A stretch of 64,000 nt of DNA from Brevibacillus brevis (GCF_900637055.1 NZ_LR134338.1:1744001-1808000); one strand, 5' to 3'. Counted from the stretch's first letter, positions 16,515 to 26,845 are shown. Notes: a model not told the origin generated them from the letters alone. Program-made: numbers and translations.

Positions 16515-17236
16515 GCTTTGATCATTGGTTCTACCAGGATGAACGAACAGAAGAAGAACGGGCAAAGATCCACGGTGTCATTGTCGGCATTGTGACGAAC
16601 AACGAAGACCCGGAAAAGCTCTCGCGTGTGAAGCTGAAGCTGCCTCTGATTGATAACGAGCGGGAGACAGATTGGGTGCGAATTGCCACGCTTTTTGCAG
16701 GAAAAGATCGCGGCAGCCTGTTTATTCCGGAGGTAGGCGACGAGGTGCTGGTCGCGTTTCACTGGGGTGATGTACGCGAGCCATTTGTGATCGGGATGCT
16801 CTGGAATCAGGAAAACAAAGGCCCGGAAATGGCGGAGAAAAACAACATCCGAAAAATCACGACCCGTGCAGGCCACGAAGTGATTTTTGGCGATGATCCG
16901 AATGACGGGAAGATCACGATTGCCACGAAAAAAGGACAACAGGTGGAGCTGTCGGACAAGGATGAGAGTATTGTGCTTACGGAGAGCAGCGGAAACAACC
17001 AAATCGCCATCAAAGGCGGCAACACGGGCGAAGTTACGGTGAAGAGCGGCTCAAGTACGATCACGTTGAATGCAAAAGGGCAAGTGACTATTCAGTCAGA
17101 CACATCGCTGACAATCAAGTCCACCCAGCTGAATCTGGAGGCGCAGGGAGCCATGTCGATTAAAGCAGGAGCGTCCCTGAACATCAAATCGGACGGAATG
17201 GTTGCCATCAACGGTTCGGTGATTAAATTGAATTAA
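16511..17236 (+). CDS. gpV/gp5-like spike protein (VgrG C-domain type)
   Basis: A 241-residue protein. Residues about 18-95 form the OB-fold (VIVGIVTNNEDPEKLSRVKL, then PEVGDEVLVAFHWGDVREPF), typical of gp5/VgrG spikes. The rest is a repetitive beta-helix with an alternating pattern (TVKSGSSTITLNAKGQVTI, SLTIKSTQLNLEAQGAMSI). This trimeric needle pierces the target membrane. It would be tipped by a PAAR-type protein, most likely the DUF4280 protein at 215-601. The start overlaps the hub stop (ATGA). Confidence 0.93.
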   Translation: MSFDHWFYQDERTEEERAKIHGVIVGIVTNNEDPEKLSRVKLKLPLIDNERETDWVRIATLFAGKDRGSLFIPEVGDEVLVAFHWGDVREPFVIGMLWNQENKGPEMAEKNNIRKITTRAGHEVIFGDDPNDGKITIATKKGQQVELSDKDESIVLTESSGNNQIAIKGGNTGEVTVKSGSSTITLNAKGQVTIQSDTSLTIKSTQLNLEAQGAMSIKAGASLNIKSDGMVAINGSVIKLN

Positions 17237-17252
17237 ATCATGGGGGGATTCC

Positions 17253-17654
17253 ATGCAGCAGCCATTCGGTGAAAAAGGATGGAAGTTCCCTATCCAGGTG
17301 GATCAGGCTACAGGCCGTATTCGTTTGTCCGACTACGAGGATGACATCGCGGAATCAATTCGTATCATTCTATCCACTGCAAAGGGAGAGCGTGTGATGC
17401 GACCGAAATTCGGGAGCGGATTGCAAGGGTTCATGTTTGATGGCACGGACGGAACGAGCCTGGCTTTGCTCCAGTCGGACATCGCAGAAGCGATCATGAT
17501 CTGGGAGCCCCGTGTGCGGGATGTACAGGTGGAGGCCAAAGTAGACAAAACTCATTCCGAAACGGTGAACGTTACGATCAGCTATACAGTACGTGCGACA
17601 AGCAAAGGCTATCAGCTGTTGTATCCTGTCCATCGCCTTGGTCCACATGGGTAG
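17253..17654 (+). CDS. gp25/GPW-family baseplate protein (Afp9-like)
   Basis: A 133-residue protein with the gp25 signature: DIAESIRIILSTAKGERVMR, PKFGSGLQGFMFD, then ALLQSDIAEAI and EPRVRDVQVE. It belongs to the baseplate wedge core, which also starts sheath polymerisation in T4, type VI systems and eCIS. It lies 16 nt after the spike gene behind a GGGGGG ribosome site. Confidence 0.95.
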   Translation: MQQPFGEKGWKFPIQVDQATGRIRLSDYEDDIAESIRIILSTAKGERVMRPKFGSGLQGFMFDGTDGTSLALLQSDIAEAIMIWEPRVRDVQVEAKVDKTHSETVNVTISYTVRATSKGYQLLYPVHRLGPHG

Positions 17655-17702
17655 CGCAAGAGTCACGGTCGCGTGAAGAAAAAAGGAAGGGAGGTCGGTA
17701 AT

Positions 17703-20700
17703 GTGAAGCCGCCTTTGGTGGATCCGCGGGACATGCAGGCAGTCATCCGAAAAATGCGCGAAATGGTGCCATTCTACACACCGGAGTGGCGATTCACTCC
17801 AGAAGATCCTGATGCGGGTACGGCTTTATTTCTCCTTTTCGCAGACATGCTGATGAATAATCGTGAGCGTTTGAATCAAGTACCCGAGCGAAATTTTATC
17901 GCTTTTCTCAATATGCTTGGTGTCGGAATGGCTCAGGCAAGACCGGCAGAAACCTTTGTGACCTTTGAATTGAGCACAGGTGTGCAAAAGCCCGTGTGGA
18001 TTCCGGCGGGCACAAAAGTTTCGGGTAAGTCTGCCCTTGGCGATGAAGTGATTTTCGAAACAGACCAGCCTATGCTGGCTACCCCCTCTCTCCCGACAGA
18101 TCTGTTGTTTACCAATGGCAGTCGAGACTTTTTAACAGATGTAACGAACTGGCTTGGAACAAATGCGCCGCTCTCTCTTTTGGACTGCAAGACTTTGCCT
18201 AATCACCAGGCGCATTGCTGGTATTTGGGGCATGAGAACTTGTTTTGTTTAGGAGAGAGTGCTTCGATCCAGCTCACGATGATTTCCAATCAGGAACGCT
18301 ACCTGGAATCCTTGCTGACAGAGAAGCTGGCGAATCCAGAGCTGGTCGAGTGGACGTATCAGTCAGAAGGCGAGTGGGTTTTGTTCGACAAAGTCGAGGC
18401 TGATCAAAATCGGCTGCGCTTGGAAAAAAAGCAGCGGAAAAAATGGGAGTCTAGTGAAGTGCAAGGAATCGAAAATCGTTGGCTTCGTTGTAGAGTGAAG
18501 CCAGGCATGATTCATGAATGGATGAAAAATGGCGGGAGCACCTCCCTGACCCAAATCCAGTTGAAGACGGATTATTTGCCGACAGATGATTCGGAGGGCC
18601 TTGCACCCGACATGCTTTTCTCCAATGATGTGCAGGTTTCTGGGAGTGGCGGCCTTGCGTTTGGCGAGCAGCTCGCACCGTATGGCATGTTTTTTTTGTC
18701 CTGTGAGGAGGCGCTGACGAAGCCTGGAAGTACGGTTGCCCTTCGTTTTTGGATGAAGACGGTGCCTTATCCCGCTACGCATCTGTCACAACCGGAACCG
18801 AAATGGAAATGGATCATGAAGGAGTCTTCCTTTGACCCTCCTGCGACGACACCCGTCACGGTCAGCAAGGTGGTATGGGAATACTGGAATGGCAGTGGAT
18901 GGATGGTGCTCCTGTCAGGGGAGGAGTATGAAAAGAGGTTTGCTGGTACCGATACGATTGAGGAGATTGTGGTTGCCTTTACGTGTCCAGATGATTTGCA
19001 GCCGACGACAGTGCAATCACAGCCAGGTTATTGGATTCGAGTGAGAATTCTTCAGGTGGAAGGCTTATATGGTCCGAATCCTGTATACATGGCCCCGTGG
19101 CTGGAAGACATGCGATTGACCTACTCGTACCGGGAGTCCCTCCATGGGCCGGAAGCGATTCTCACACAGAACGACTTGGATTGGAAGCAACCTGTCCGTA
19201 CAGGCAATCATCAGGCTAGCTTCCAGCCGTTTTTGACGTCCGAATGCTTGCATCCCGCCATCTACTTCGGATTTGAACAGCCGCCTTTACAAGGACCGCT
19301 CTCTTTCTACTTTTCTTTCCTGCCGATGGAAGAATCCTCAGGGTCCACTCCTGTTGTGCAATGGGAGTATAAGCACGGGGACACAGGGACAACGTCTTGG
19401 GCCAAGCTGCAGACGATTGATCAGACCTCTGGTTTTACGGAAAGTGGTACCGTCCGTTTCGCTGGTCCTTTTGATATGGGAAAAAGCAAAATGTTTGAGC
19501 GAGAGCGTTATTGGATTCGCGCCGTCCATGTAGACAATCGGCTTGGGGGAGGCACTTCGGATGCACGACATCCCGTGCTAAGCGGCTTTTATCCGAATAC
19601 GATACGAGCTATTCAACAGGAGACGATTCGCAATGAAATGGCGGAGCGGATAGCAGAGGGGCCACAAGCCGAGTACAGACTCATCCGACATCCCGTCATG
19701 GGGGAAGAAGTATGGATAGATGAAACAGGCTACTTTTTGCCGAGCGAACGAAAGAGCTGGCTGGAACATCCAGAAAATCGGGTGGAGCTTCTCTATGATT
19801 CTGAAGGGAACGAGCAAAAATGCTGGGTTCTGTGGAAGCGAGTAGCGCATCTGCACGATTCTGGCCCGGATGATCGTCATTACTGCCTGGAGAGCGCTAC
19901 TGGAAAAATTATATTTGGCGATGGCCGACACGGTAGGGAGCTTCCACAAACCGGACTCGGTTCCGTGAGGGTGACGTATAAGGTTGGTGGGGGAACAGCA
20001 GGAAATCTTCCAGCCGGGCAGTTGAATCAACTGGAACAATCGATTCCGTTTGTCCAAGCTGTCCGCAATCCGGTGCCTGCGATTGGGGGCAGTGATCGGG
20101 AAATGCTGACGGAAGCTTTGCAGCGCGGTCCTCAGACAATCAAGCATCGCTATCGGGCGGTGACGGCTGAAGACTTCGAATGGCTCGTCCGTGAAGCCCA
20201 TCCGGGGATAGCCAAAGTGAAGTGTTTGCCGAATCGGAACAGTCGTCTGCAAAGAGAAGCAGGGCATGTCACTGTGATCGTATTGCCCGCAGCCGGAAGC
20301 TTTGGCACACAATTTTTGGAGCTTCAGCGTTCTGTCACGAACTACTTGCTTACACATGCGGCAGCGACGGTAGCCTCCCCCGAGCGGATTCATGTGAGGG
20401 AGCCTGTCTACTTGGAAATTGCGGTGACAGCAGAGCTGGCAGTGGGGTCTTTGGAGGAAATCGTTGAGGTGGAGCTGGAGTCACTCGGCAAGCTCGCGCG
20501 ATTCCTTGACCCGATATCGGGAAATCTGCACGGTGGGGGCTGGGAAATCGGACAACGTGTGCACCCGTCGCTCTTGTTTGCCTTGTTGAAATCCGTAAAG
20601 GGCGTCCGCTTTGTGGATCATCTGACCTTGGCTGTATTTCGAACGGAAAATGGGCAGCGAAAGGAACTACTCGCTTCTGAATACGAAATGATCATACATG

Positions 20701-20777
20701 GGATCGTCACAGAGGGTGCGCATCGAATCAGCGTCCGTGTTCACGAAAGCCAAGCTGCCTACCCACCCAAACATTGA
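17703..20777 (+). CDS. Large baseplate assembly protein (Afp11-like, gpJ-type)
   Basis: A protein of 1024 residues from GTG 17703, chosen because GGGAGG is 8 nt upstream; an in-frame GTG at 17673 has no such site. The N-terminus (PPLVDPRDMQAVIRKMREMV, then DPDAGTALFLLFADMLMNNR) and C-terminal wedge-type segments (GTAGNLPAGQLNQLEQSI, RAVTAEDFEWLVREAHPGIA) identify an eCIS putative baseplate assembly protein of the Afp11/Afp12 group, related to P2 gpJ and T4 gp6. It is a wedge component surrounding the hub. Its end overlaps the window of the next gene's ribosome site. Confidence 0.9.
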   Translation: MKPPLVDPRDMQAVIRKMREMVPFYTPEWRFTPEDPDAGTALFLLFADMLMNNRERLNQVPERNFIAFLNMLGVGMAQARPAETFVTFELSTGVQKPVWIPAGTKVSGKSALGDEVIFETDQPMLATPSLPTDLLFTNGSRDFLTDVTNWLGTNAPLSLLDCKTLPNHQAHCWYLGHENLFCLGESASIQLTMISNQERYLESLLTEKLANPELVEWTYQSEGEWVLFDKVEADQNRLRLEKKQRKKWESSEVQGIENRWLRCRVKPGMIHEWMKNGGSTSLTQIQLKTDYLPTDDSEGLAPDMLFSNDVQVSGSGGLAFGEQLAPYGMFFLSCEEALTKPGSTVALRFWMKTVPYPATHLSQPEPKWKWIMKESSFDPPATTPVTVSKVVWEYWNGSGWMVLLSGEEYEKRFAGTDTIEEIVVAFTCPDDLQPTTVQSQPGYWIRVRILQVEGLYGPNPVYMAPWLEDMRLTYSYRESLHGPEAILTQNDLDWKQPVRTGNHQASFQPFLTSECLHPAIYFGFEQPPLQGPLSFYFSFLPMEESSGSTPVVQWEYKHGDTGTTSWAKLQTIDQTSGFTESGTVRFAGPFDMGKSKMFERERYWIRAVHVDNRLGGGTSDARHPVLSGFYPNTIRAIQQETIRNEMAERIAEGPQAEYRLIRHPVMGEEVWIDETGYFLPSERKSWLEHPENRVELLYDSEGNEQKCWVLWKRVAHLHDSGPDDRHYCLESATGKIIFGDGRHGRELPQTGLGSVRVTYKVGGGTAGNLPAGQLNQLEQSIPFVQAVRNPVPAIGGSDREMLTEALQRGPQTIKHRYRAVTAEDFEWLVREAHPGIAKVKCLPNRNSRLQREAGHVTVIVLPAAGSFGTQFLELQRSVTNYLLTHAAATVASPERIHVREPVYLEIAVTAELAVGSLEEIVEVELESLGKLARFLDPISGNLHGGGWEIGQRVHPSLLFALLKSVKGVRFVDHLTLAVFRTENGQRKELLASEYEMIIHGIVTEGAHRISVRVHESQAAYPPKH

Positions 20778-20794
20778 AAAAGGAAGTGTGCGCT

Positions 20795-23038
20795 ATGCTT
20801 CCATCCAAGAATCTGGATGATCGCCACTTTGAAGAGATCGTCGAACAAGCAAAAAACGCGATCCCCAAGCTGCAGCCAGAATGGGGTGATCACCGTCATC
20901 ACGATCCGGGCATTACGCTTTTGGAAATGTTCGCGTGGTTGATGGAAATGCAGCAATACTACCTCAATCGGATCACGGAAAAGAACGAGCGCAAATTTTT
21001 GCAGCTCATGGGTATACACCCAAAGAGCCAGTCATGTGCGACGACGGATGTAACGTTTTACGACGTGTCAGAAGAAGCGATCCTTCCGGAGAAGACGAGA
21101 TTATTCGCGGGGAATCTTCCTTTCGAGACGGAACATTCGCTTGTTCTGGTACCGGCCAGCCTGGAGCGTGTTCTGGTTCATACAGAAAGCGGGACGGCGG
21201 ATGTAAGTTCATCCAATGCGCATAACGGTGTTTCCTACTACGCATTTGGCCAAGAACCAAAGATAGGGAACAAGATATACCTCGGCTTTGATCGGCCACT
21301 GCCAGTAGGGAAGGCAGTTTCAATTGGTTTGCGTCTGTTTGAAGACTATCCTGTCCCGATTGTCCCGCTTACGCCCCCGTCTCTTTTCGTTCCATCAGCC
21401 ACTCTCATGTGGGAGTACTATGGACAGAACGAACGAACGCAAGAAATGGGATGGAGTCCGTTACCACCAGTCTCGGATGAAACGATGAATCTCTCCTTTT
21501 CGGGACGAGTCCTGATCGAGCTGGAAGGGGCAATGAAGCCACTCATGCTTTACCCCGCCAATGATCGGCCTCGCTTTTGGCTCTGTGCGACATTGCGTGC
21601 AGGTCGATTCGAATTGGCTCCTCGTATGGAAAAAATCGAGTTGAACACCGTTAGCGCCATCCAACGCGAAACCTTCAGTCAGGTATGGGAGTTTGACGGG
21701 ACCGGTCAAGCGGATCAGACGATTGTTCTTTCCAGCTCGCTATCGTATGGAGGCACTGTGGAGGTTCAATGCAAAAAGGGGCGTCAGTGGCAAAGTGGAT
21801 GGGATCAAGATGAACCAGACCAAGCCGATACAGGCGTATTTTCGTTTCGCGTTTCACGCGACCCCGAACAGGGCACAACGATGATTCGGTTTGGAAGTGC
21901 GATGCCTGAGGGCCGCAGAAATATTCGAGTCATTGCCTATCGGAGTGATTTTGCGGGGCAGCGCTTCATTGGAGAGAGCAGTGGATTGCCACATCAAGTG
22001 TTTCGGCTGAACGTCCAATCGATCTTGCCAGAAACGTTTGTCATTCAGGTGGCGCGTCAGGTCGAGGGCAGTCCGTTCCCCGTCTGGGAAGACTGGTCGC
22101 TGGTCGCTGATTTTGACCGTTCGGGGCCACAGGATCGCCATTTTTTGCTGATTGATGCGGACGGAACAGAAATTGTGTTTGGCAACAATGAGCACGGAGC
22201 CATTCCCGAAAGGCTGGAAGGCATGGCAGGCATTCGGATCATATCTTGTCAGACAGGCCAAGGGGCGAAGGGGAATGTACAGGGTGGCCAAATTACCCGG
22301 TTCCTCCAGCTCGCCCGGCAGCGAACCACCGCGCAGGTGACGAATCCCCGTCCAGCCTGCGGGGGAAGCGAGCGCGAAACGATCGACCAAGCCAAACGCA
22401 GGATGAGAATGGAATGGAAAAAACCGCAGCGGGCCGTTACAGCAGAAGATTATGAGGCCATCGCACTCTCGACACCCGGATTGCGAGTAGCCCGTGCAAA
22501 GGCAATCCCCCTGTATAAAGTAGGGGAAATGGACGCTACCGAGCAAAACGCAGCCGCTCAAATGACCGTCGTTATCGTCCCGTTCAGCGACCAGCCGACA
22601 CCACTGCCAAGTGAAGGTTCCTTAAGGACCGTTCGTCACCAATTGGATCAGCGAAGGCTGCTGACAACAGAAGTCCATGTGGCTGCCCCAGTCTATATCA
22701 AAGTGACCGTTTTTGCGACAATCGTGGTGGAGCCTGCGTTTGCAGACAAAAAGCAGATCGCGCTACAGGCATTGAAGCAATATTTAAAACCATTGGATGT
22801 ACACAATCCTTCGACTCACCAAGGAAAAGGATGGGAATTTGGCCGACCTGTTTATAAAAGTGATCTCTACGAGGTGTTAAACCAGATCGAGGGTGTGCTG
22901 TACGTGACGGATTTGTGGGTTTCCGCAGAGGGCACAGGCATTATCAGGGATGAAGGGGGCGATATTCAGATTCCGCGTCATGGGCTGGTGTACTCAGGCG
23001 AGCATGTTCTGGAGCTCGTTTTGGATAGAGAAAGATAG
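20795..23038 (+). CDS. Baseplate assembly protein (Afp12-like, gpJ-type)
   Basis: A protein of 747 residues from ATG 20795, preceded by AAAGGAA. An in-frame TTG at 20774 lies inside the upstream gene's stop and lacks a site. LPSKNLDDRHFEEIVEQAKN, WGDHRHHDPGITLLEMFAWL and the C-terminal RAVTAEDYEAIALSTPGLRV show a second gpJ-type wedge protein, paralogous in its C-terminal part to the 1024-residue protein. eCIS typically carry such a pair, which forms an asymmetric wedge. Confidence 0.9.
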   Translation: MLPSKNLDDRHFEEIVEQAKNAIPKLQPEWGDHRHHDPGITLLEMFAWLMEMQQYYLNRITEKNERKFLQLMGIHPKSQSCATTDVTFYDVSEEAILPEKTRLFAGNLPFETEHSLVLVPASLERVLVHTESGTADVSSSNAHNGVSYYAFGQEPKIGNKIYLGFDRPLPVGKAVSIGLRLFEDYPVPIVPLTPPSLFVPSATLMWEYYGQNERTQEMGWSPLPPVSDETMNLSFSGRVLIELEGAMKPLMLYPANDRPRFWLCATLRAGRFELAPRMEKIELNTVSAIQRETFSQVWEFDGTGQADQTIVLSSSLSYGGTVEVQCKKGRQWQSGWDQDEPDQADTGVFSFRVSRDPEQGTTMIRFGSAMPEGRRNIRVIAYRSDFAGQRFIGESSGLPHQVFRLNVQSILPETFVIQVARQVEGSPFPVWEDWSLVADFDRSGPQDRHFLLIDADGTEIVFGNNEHGAIPERLEGMAGIRIISCQTGQGAKGNVQGGQITRFLQLARQRTTAQVTNPRPACGGSERETIDQAKRRMRMEWKKPQRAVTAEDYEAIALSTPGLRVARAKAIPLYKVGEMDATEQNAAAQMTVVIVPFSDQPTPLPSEGSLRTVRHQLDQRRLLTTEVHVAAPVYIKVTVFATIVVEPAFADKKQIALQALKQYLKPLDVHNPSTHQGKGWEFGRPVYKSDLYEVLNQIEGVLYVTDLWVSAEGTGIIRDEGGDIQIPRHGLVYSGEHVLELVLDRER

Positions 23039-23062
23039 ACGGGAACAAACGGAGGAGTGGGC

Positions 23063-25171
23063 ATGGATACAATGAATCGTTTCTTTTCCCTGAACAATCC
23101 GTCCGATTGGCAGCGGGGGGCCTGGTATAACCTTCACGTCTCCAACGAGGGGATCGCGCTGAATAAATCGCCCGAATATGTGATCGATCATGTGCATCAA
23201 GCTGGGACGACACATCACTCTCGACTCTTGGATTTTGCCATTGCACACGTCGGTTCGTTGCTTTGGCTGGATGAAAGCGGACAGATCACGCATTACGATG
23301 ACAGCAACAACTTCAAGGAGACTGTGTTTCGCGCTGGACGCGGATTGTTTTCCAAAGACTCGTTTCTCGTCGCTGACGAAGAATACGTGTACATCATCGA
23401 CCCCGAAGCGAGGCGAAAAGTCGGAGCGTATTCCATAACCAACGGCCAATGCGTTTGGAGCTGGGAAGATAGGGAAGGACAGCGGCTTTTTCCTTTGGAT
23501 GCAGGACTGGATGAAGAGGGACGTCTTTATATCACGACACCCTTGGTTGTAGAACGAGACAGCGAACGAAAGGAAATCGCGGCGGGGACACAAGTCGTCG
23601 TCCTTCGGCTGAATCGGGCAGGCAAAATAGAGGCTACATACGCGCATGCGGAATTGAAAGTAACAGAGACAGCTACCCTTCGTGAGATCAGACGAAGAAG
23701 GCTGTTTCGCCTGTCTGTTGCCGAATCGGGCATTGCCTATCTATTTTTGGCACAGACGAATCAAGTGTTTTGGTTTTCTTCGGAAGGCTCCGATGTGTGC
23801 ACCCTGGCGATCCCGTCAGGAACCAAGCCCGCAGGATTTGCAGTGGGTCCAGGTCCTATTCTCTATGTGGGGGATAGTCGTTCCATCGATTCGGCTCATG
23901 ATCATACCCGATTCATTTTGCGTTTTCAACCAACGGGAGAAGCACTTGCGCCATTGACCAACTACCACGGACGAGCAGACAAGCTCGTTTTTGACCACCA
24001 GCAACGGCTGTATGTCTGGGACGCACAGAAAAATGTTCTGACCATGTTGAGGCTCGTCTCGCGGACGTCCAACCTGGATGAGACCGGTATACCGATGGGC
24101 ATCTACTTCTCACCTGCACTGGATAGCGCGGAATTTGAAACGGTTTGGCATAAATTCACGCTGGATGCAGACATACCAGAAGAAGCGCAATTGCTCATCT
24201 CGACATTTTCTTCTGATCGAAAAGAGCATGTGATTCATGGAGCCGTACGCAATCTGGATGATTTTTTGCTGGCAGACGATATGGACTGGAAAACCAAGCT
24301 GCAAAGGACGGCCAATCTATGGTCGGAGCCAGTCATCAACGCCTCCGATGCGCTGTTTCATTCAGCAAAAGGCCGCTATTTATGGCTCAAAATCGAATGG
24401 CTAGGTACCGACCGCCACTCGCCGCTGCTCAGGCAAATGCGGATTTACTCGCCGCGCGATACATTTTTGCGGTATCTGCCAGCTACTTATCAAAGTGAAC
24501 CTGTCAGTGCTGATTTTTTGGAACGCTTCCTCTCCCTTTTCGGGACGTTTTACTTGGAGCTGGAGGAACAGATTGATACCCTCTCACGTTTGTTCGATCC
24601 TGATACGACACCTGGCGAGTTCGTCCCTTGGCTGGCTTCCTGGTTAGGGATGGGCAGGGAAGATCATTGGACAGAGGCACAGCACCGAGAGCTGATTCGT
24701 CGTGCGCCGGAGCTATACGCAGAGCGGGGCACTCGTACAGGATTGGAAAAGATGGTGGAGCTATATACCGGGGAGCGCCCGATGATCGTGGAGTATTTTC
24801 AAATCAGGGACATGAAGGCGATCCCTGAGCTGCACGAGCTGATCTCTTCCTTGTATATGGATCATCCGTATCAATTTTGCCTGATCGTGTCGCAGGAATG
24901 CGCGAAAACAGAGCGGGAGCAGTCGGTTCTGCAAAAGATTTTGGAAGATCAAAAGCCTGCTTTTACAGAGGCGAAGCTCATCGTTCTTCGCCCGGGCATC
25001 TACGCCGACCTCCATAGCTACGTAGGGATTAATTCGTATTTAACAGAGCCGTCGTTTCTCACGCTGGATCAAAATTTATCCATGCCATACAACACAGTGC
25101 TAAGTGGGAAGGACCGCAGCAGACGAATCGATTATGACACGAGGATTGGCCTGGATGCAGAGCTGGAATAA
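23063..25171 (+). CDS. Tail protein I (P2 gpI-like) with N-terminal beta-propeller-like region
   Basis: A 702-residue protein from ATG 23063, with GGAGG 8 nt upstream. Residues about 470-640 carry the phage tail protein I domain: YLPATYQSEPVSADFLERFL, DPDTTPGEFVPWLASWLGM, ELYAERGTRTGLEKMVELYT. About 400 preceding residues form repeated blade-like units (SLLWLDESGQITHYDDSNN, YVYIIDPEARRKVGAYSI, RLYVWDAQKNVLTMLRL), suggesting an NHL/beta-propeller domain. The gpI family links wedge to fibre, so the propeller may be a receptor-binding or fibre-docking module. Confidence 0.85.
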   Translation: MDTMNRFFSLNNPSDWQRGAWYNLHVSNEGIALNKSPEYVIDHVHQAGTTHHSRLLDFAIAHVGSLLWLDESGQITHYDDSNNFKETVFRAGRGLFSKDSFLVADEEYVYIIDPEARRKVGAYSITNGQCVWSWEDREGQRLFPLDAGLDEEGRLYITTPLVVERDSERKEIAAGTQVVVLRLNRAGKIEATYAHAELKVTETATLREIRRRRLFRLSVAESGIAYLFLAQTNQVFWFSSEGSDVCTLAIPSGTKPAGFAVGPGPILYVGDSRSIDSAHDHTRFILRFQPTGEALAPLTNYHGRADKLVFDHQQRLYVWDAQKNVLTMLRLVSRTSNLDETGIPMGIYFSPALDSAEFETVWHKFTLDADIPEEAQLLISTFSSDRKEHVIHGAVRNLDDFLLADDMDWKTKLQRTANLWSEPVINASDALFHSAKGRYLWLKIEWLGTDRHSPLLRQMRIYSPRDTFLRYLPATYQSEPVSADFLERFLSLFGTFYLELEEQIDTLSRLFDPDTTPGEFVPWLASWLGMGREDHWTEAQHRELIRRAPELYAERGTRTGLEKMVELYTGERPMIVEYFQIRDMKAIPELHELISSLYMDHPYQFCLIVSQECAKTEREQSVLQKILEDQKPAFTEAKLIVLRPGIYADLHSYVGINSYLTEPSFLTLDQNLSMPYNTVLSGKDRSRRIDYDTRIGLDAELE

Positions 25172-25207
25172 GAAGCCAAGATTTTTACGCAAAGTGAGGT
25201 GTTCAAG

Positions 25208-26845
25208 ATGAAGAATCTGCGTTATTTTCCCCATGAACGGAATGTGTATTTCAAAGGGAAGCTGTTGACCGTCAGAGATTTCGAATCAGAACAGCGCTAT
25301 TTCAATGACAAACGTCGGCTCACCAATCGGTTGCTACACGGGGGTGGAGTGGTATGCGGTTTGCAGGTGATCGCTGTGGACGAAAAGCAGATTTCGGTAG
25401 AGGCTGGAGTCGCTCTTGATTATCTCGGGAGGGAAATCGTGCTTCCTGAGCCTGTGAAGCTGAAGTTGTCCATGATGGAAGGCTTTAGCAACAACGATTA
25501 CGCGAAAAATGTGTACGTCTGCTTGGCCTATGATGAAAAAGGCAAAGAACAGGTCTTCTCCGTCTCTGAAACCGTCGAGCAGGAAATGGCTGAATACAAC
25601 CGGGTGGCAGAAGGATATCGGCTTTTTATCAAAGAGGAGGCACCACATCCTGCTTCCATCGAAGGGGTGCAATTGGTAGAGCAAAGAGTGCTGCTATATG
25701 CAGATCCACAGGTACGCATTTGGCAGGCGACTCCACGATACGTCAACCCGGGTGAAGTATTTTCCTTGCAGTTGCACATTGAGAAGACGGTACAAACCTC
25801 ACGCGTGCAATTCCACTACAAGCTGGATGCGCCGGGGCTGACAGTCATGGAAAGCAGCGACGGTAGCGTATCCTTCTTAGAGCCTGTTGACGCGAAAGAG
25901 ACGGATTACGTCGTCTCCATTCCGATCAAGGCTGGCTGGGATCGCGGAACGGTGGAGCTGGCAGTGCTGGGTGGCAAGGCAGAGGTTCGACTCGGCGATC
26001 GCTTGGCGCATACCGATCTCGTCTCTGTAGGAAAAATCGAAATCACGCCAGACGATCTGGTAGAGCGGCTCGTGTCCGATTACTACAATCGCAAGCTGGA
26101 TCAGGTGACACAGGCAACCGAACAGCCTTTTCTTTATTTGGCAAAAGTATGCTTGCTGCAAATGAATGCGACCTATGTAATTGAGAAGGTTGTTCCTGTT
26201 CCGTTTGGGGAGTACGTGTATACACCAGCGCTTTTGCAAAAGCTTGCGTGGCGTGCGCAGAAGGGAAAACCGGTCGAGCAAGGGTCTCATGCGGATTCCT
26301 TTCGGGTGACCACGCGTGTAAAAGAAATCGCGGCAGGCGATAAGCCGCAGTTCGATGTGAGCTACGATAATCTGGCGTCTGTCTATCAGTTTGAGCTTGG
26401 GCTGCCCCGACCCGGAAAGGCAAATGAACAAGTAGCAACTGGCGTCGTAGAAATACCGATTGAGCCGTACTCGTCCAACTGGCCGTTTGGGGTCAAGATC
26501 GGCAATCGTTATTTTTCAGAGGAGCTCAAGCACTCCCTCGGAAAAGGGAACGTGTATGTCAGTGCAGGAATCGAGGATTTTCATGCAGATGTGATCGATG
26601 AGTTGCTTTCCCAACATGAGCAAGTAATGTACGGGCATAGCAGTGTTTTTGATGATTCGGAGTATGCGACAGATGCAGCGCATTTTGCCGTAGGGGTCAT
26701 CGTTTATCCGCAGAAAGGAACGTTTCGGATTGGCGTTCAGGTGAAGGGGGCTGTTCAGACAGATCGGGCAAGGATCAGGTGGTGGGCGATCAAACCGCTG
26801 GCAGCAGGGACAGAAGACGTGGTGTATCAAGATTCGCAAGAGTAG
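25208..26845 (+). CDS. Conserved eCIS-associated protein, last gene of the operon
   Basis: A protein of 545 residues from ATG 25208 (GTGAGG about 8 nt upstream). It opens with KNLRYFPHERNVYFKGKLLT, then VRDFESEQRYFNDKRRLTNR, LLHGGGVVCGLQV. This N-terminus recurs in proteins at the end of eCIS operons, and the family has no assigned function. Later parts alternate predicted beta strands and short helices, with no membrane segment. Position at the 3' end, where fibre or receptor-binding genes usually lie, suggests a peripheral baseplate or fibre-adaptor role. No clear intrinsic terminator follows before the next gene. Confidence 0.8.
   Translation: MKNLRYFPHERNVYFKGKLLTVRDFESEQRYFNDKRRLTNRLLHGGGVVCGLQVIAVDEKQISVEAGVALDYLGREIVLPEPVKLKLSMMEGFSNNDYAKNVYVCLAYDEKGKEQVFSVSETVEQEMAEYNRVAEGYRLFIKEEAPHPASIEGVQLVEQRVLLYADPQVRIWQATPRYVNPGEVFSLQLHIEKTVQTSRVQFHYKLDAPGLTVMESSDGSVSFLEPVDAKETDYVVSIPIKAGWDRGTVELAVLGGKAEVRLGDRLAHTDLVSVGKIEITPDDLVERLVSDYYNRKLDQVTQATEQPFLYLAKVCLLQMNATYVIEKVVPVPFGEYVYTPALLQKLAWRAQKGKPVEQGSHADSFRVTTRVKEIAAGDKPQFDVSYDNLASVYQFELGLPRPGKANEQVATGVVEIPIEPYSSNWPFGVKIGNRYFSEELKHSLGKGNVYVSAGIEDFHADVIDELLSQHEQVMYGHSSVFDDSEYATDAAHFAVGVIVYPQKGTFRIGVQVKGAVQTDRARIRWWAIKPLAAGTEDVVYQDSQE

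Noticed and set aside
19578..20393. 271-codon frame opposite the large baseplate gene
   Set aside because: Antisense shadow with no ribosome site and no recognisable protein pattern; the plus-strand frame has clear gpJ-type motifs.
1..26845. Whole region as an ordinary prophage
   Set aside because: Tail-type genes only, plus an eCIS-type AAA ATPase and DUF4255 cap; no capsid, terminase, portal, integrase or lysis genes.
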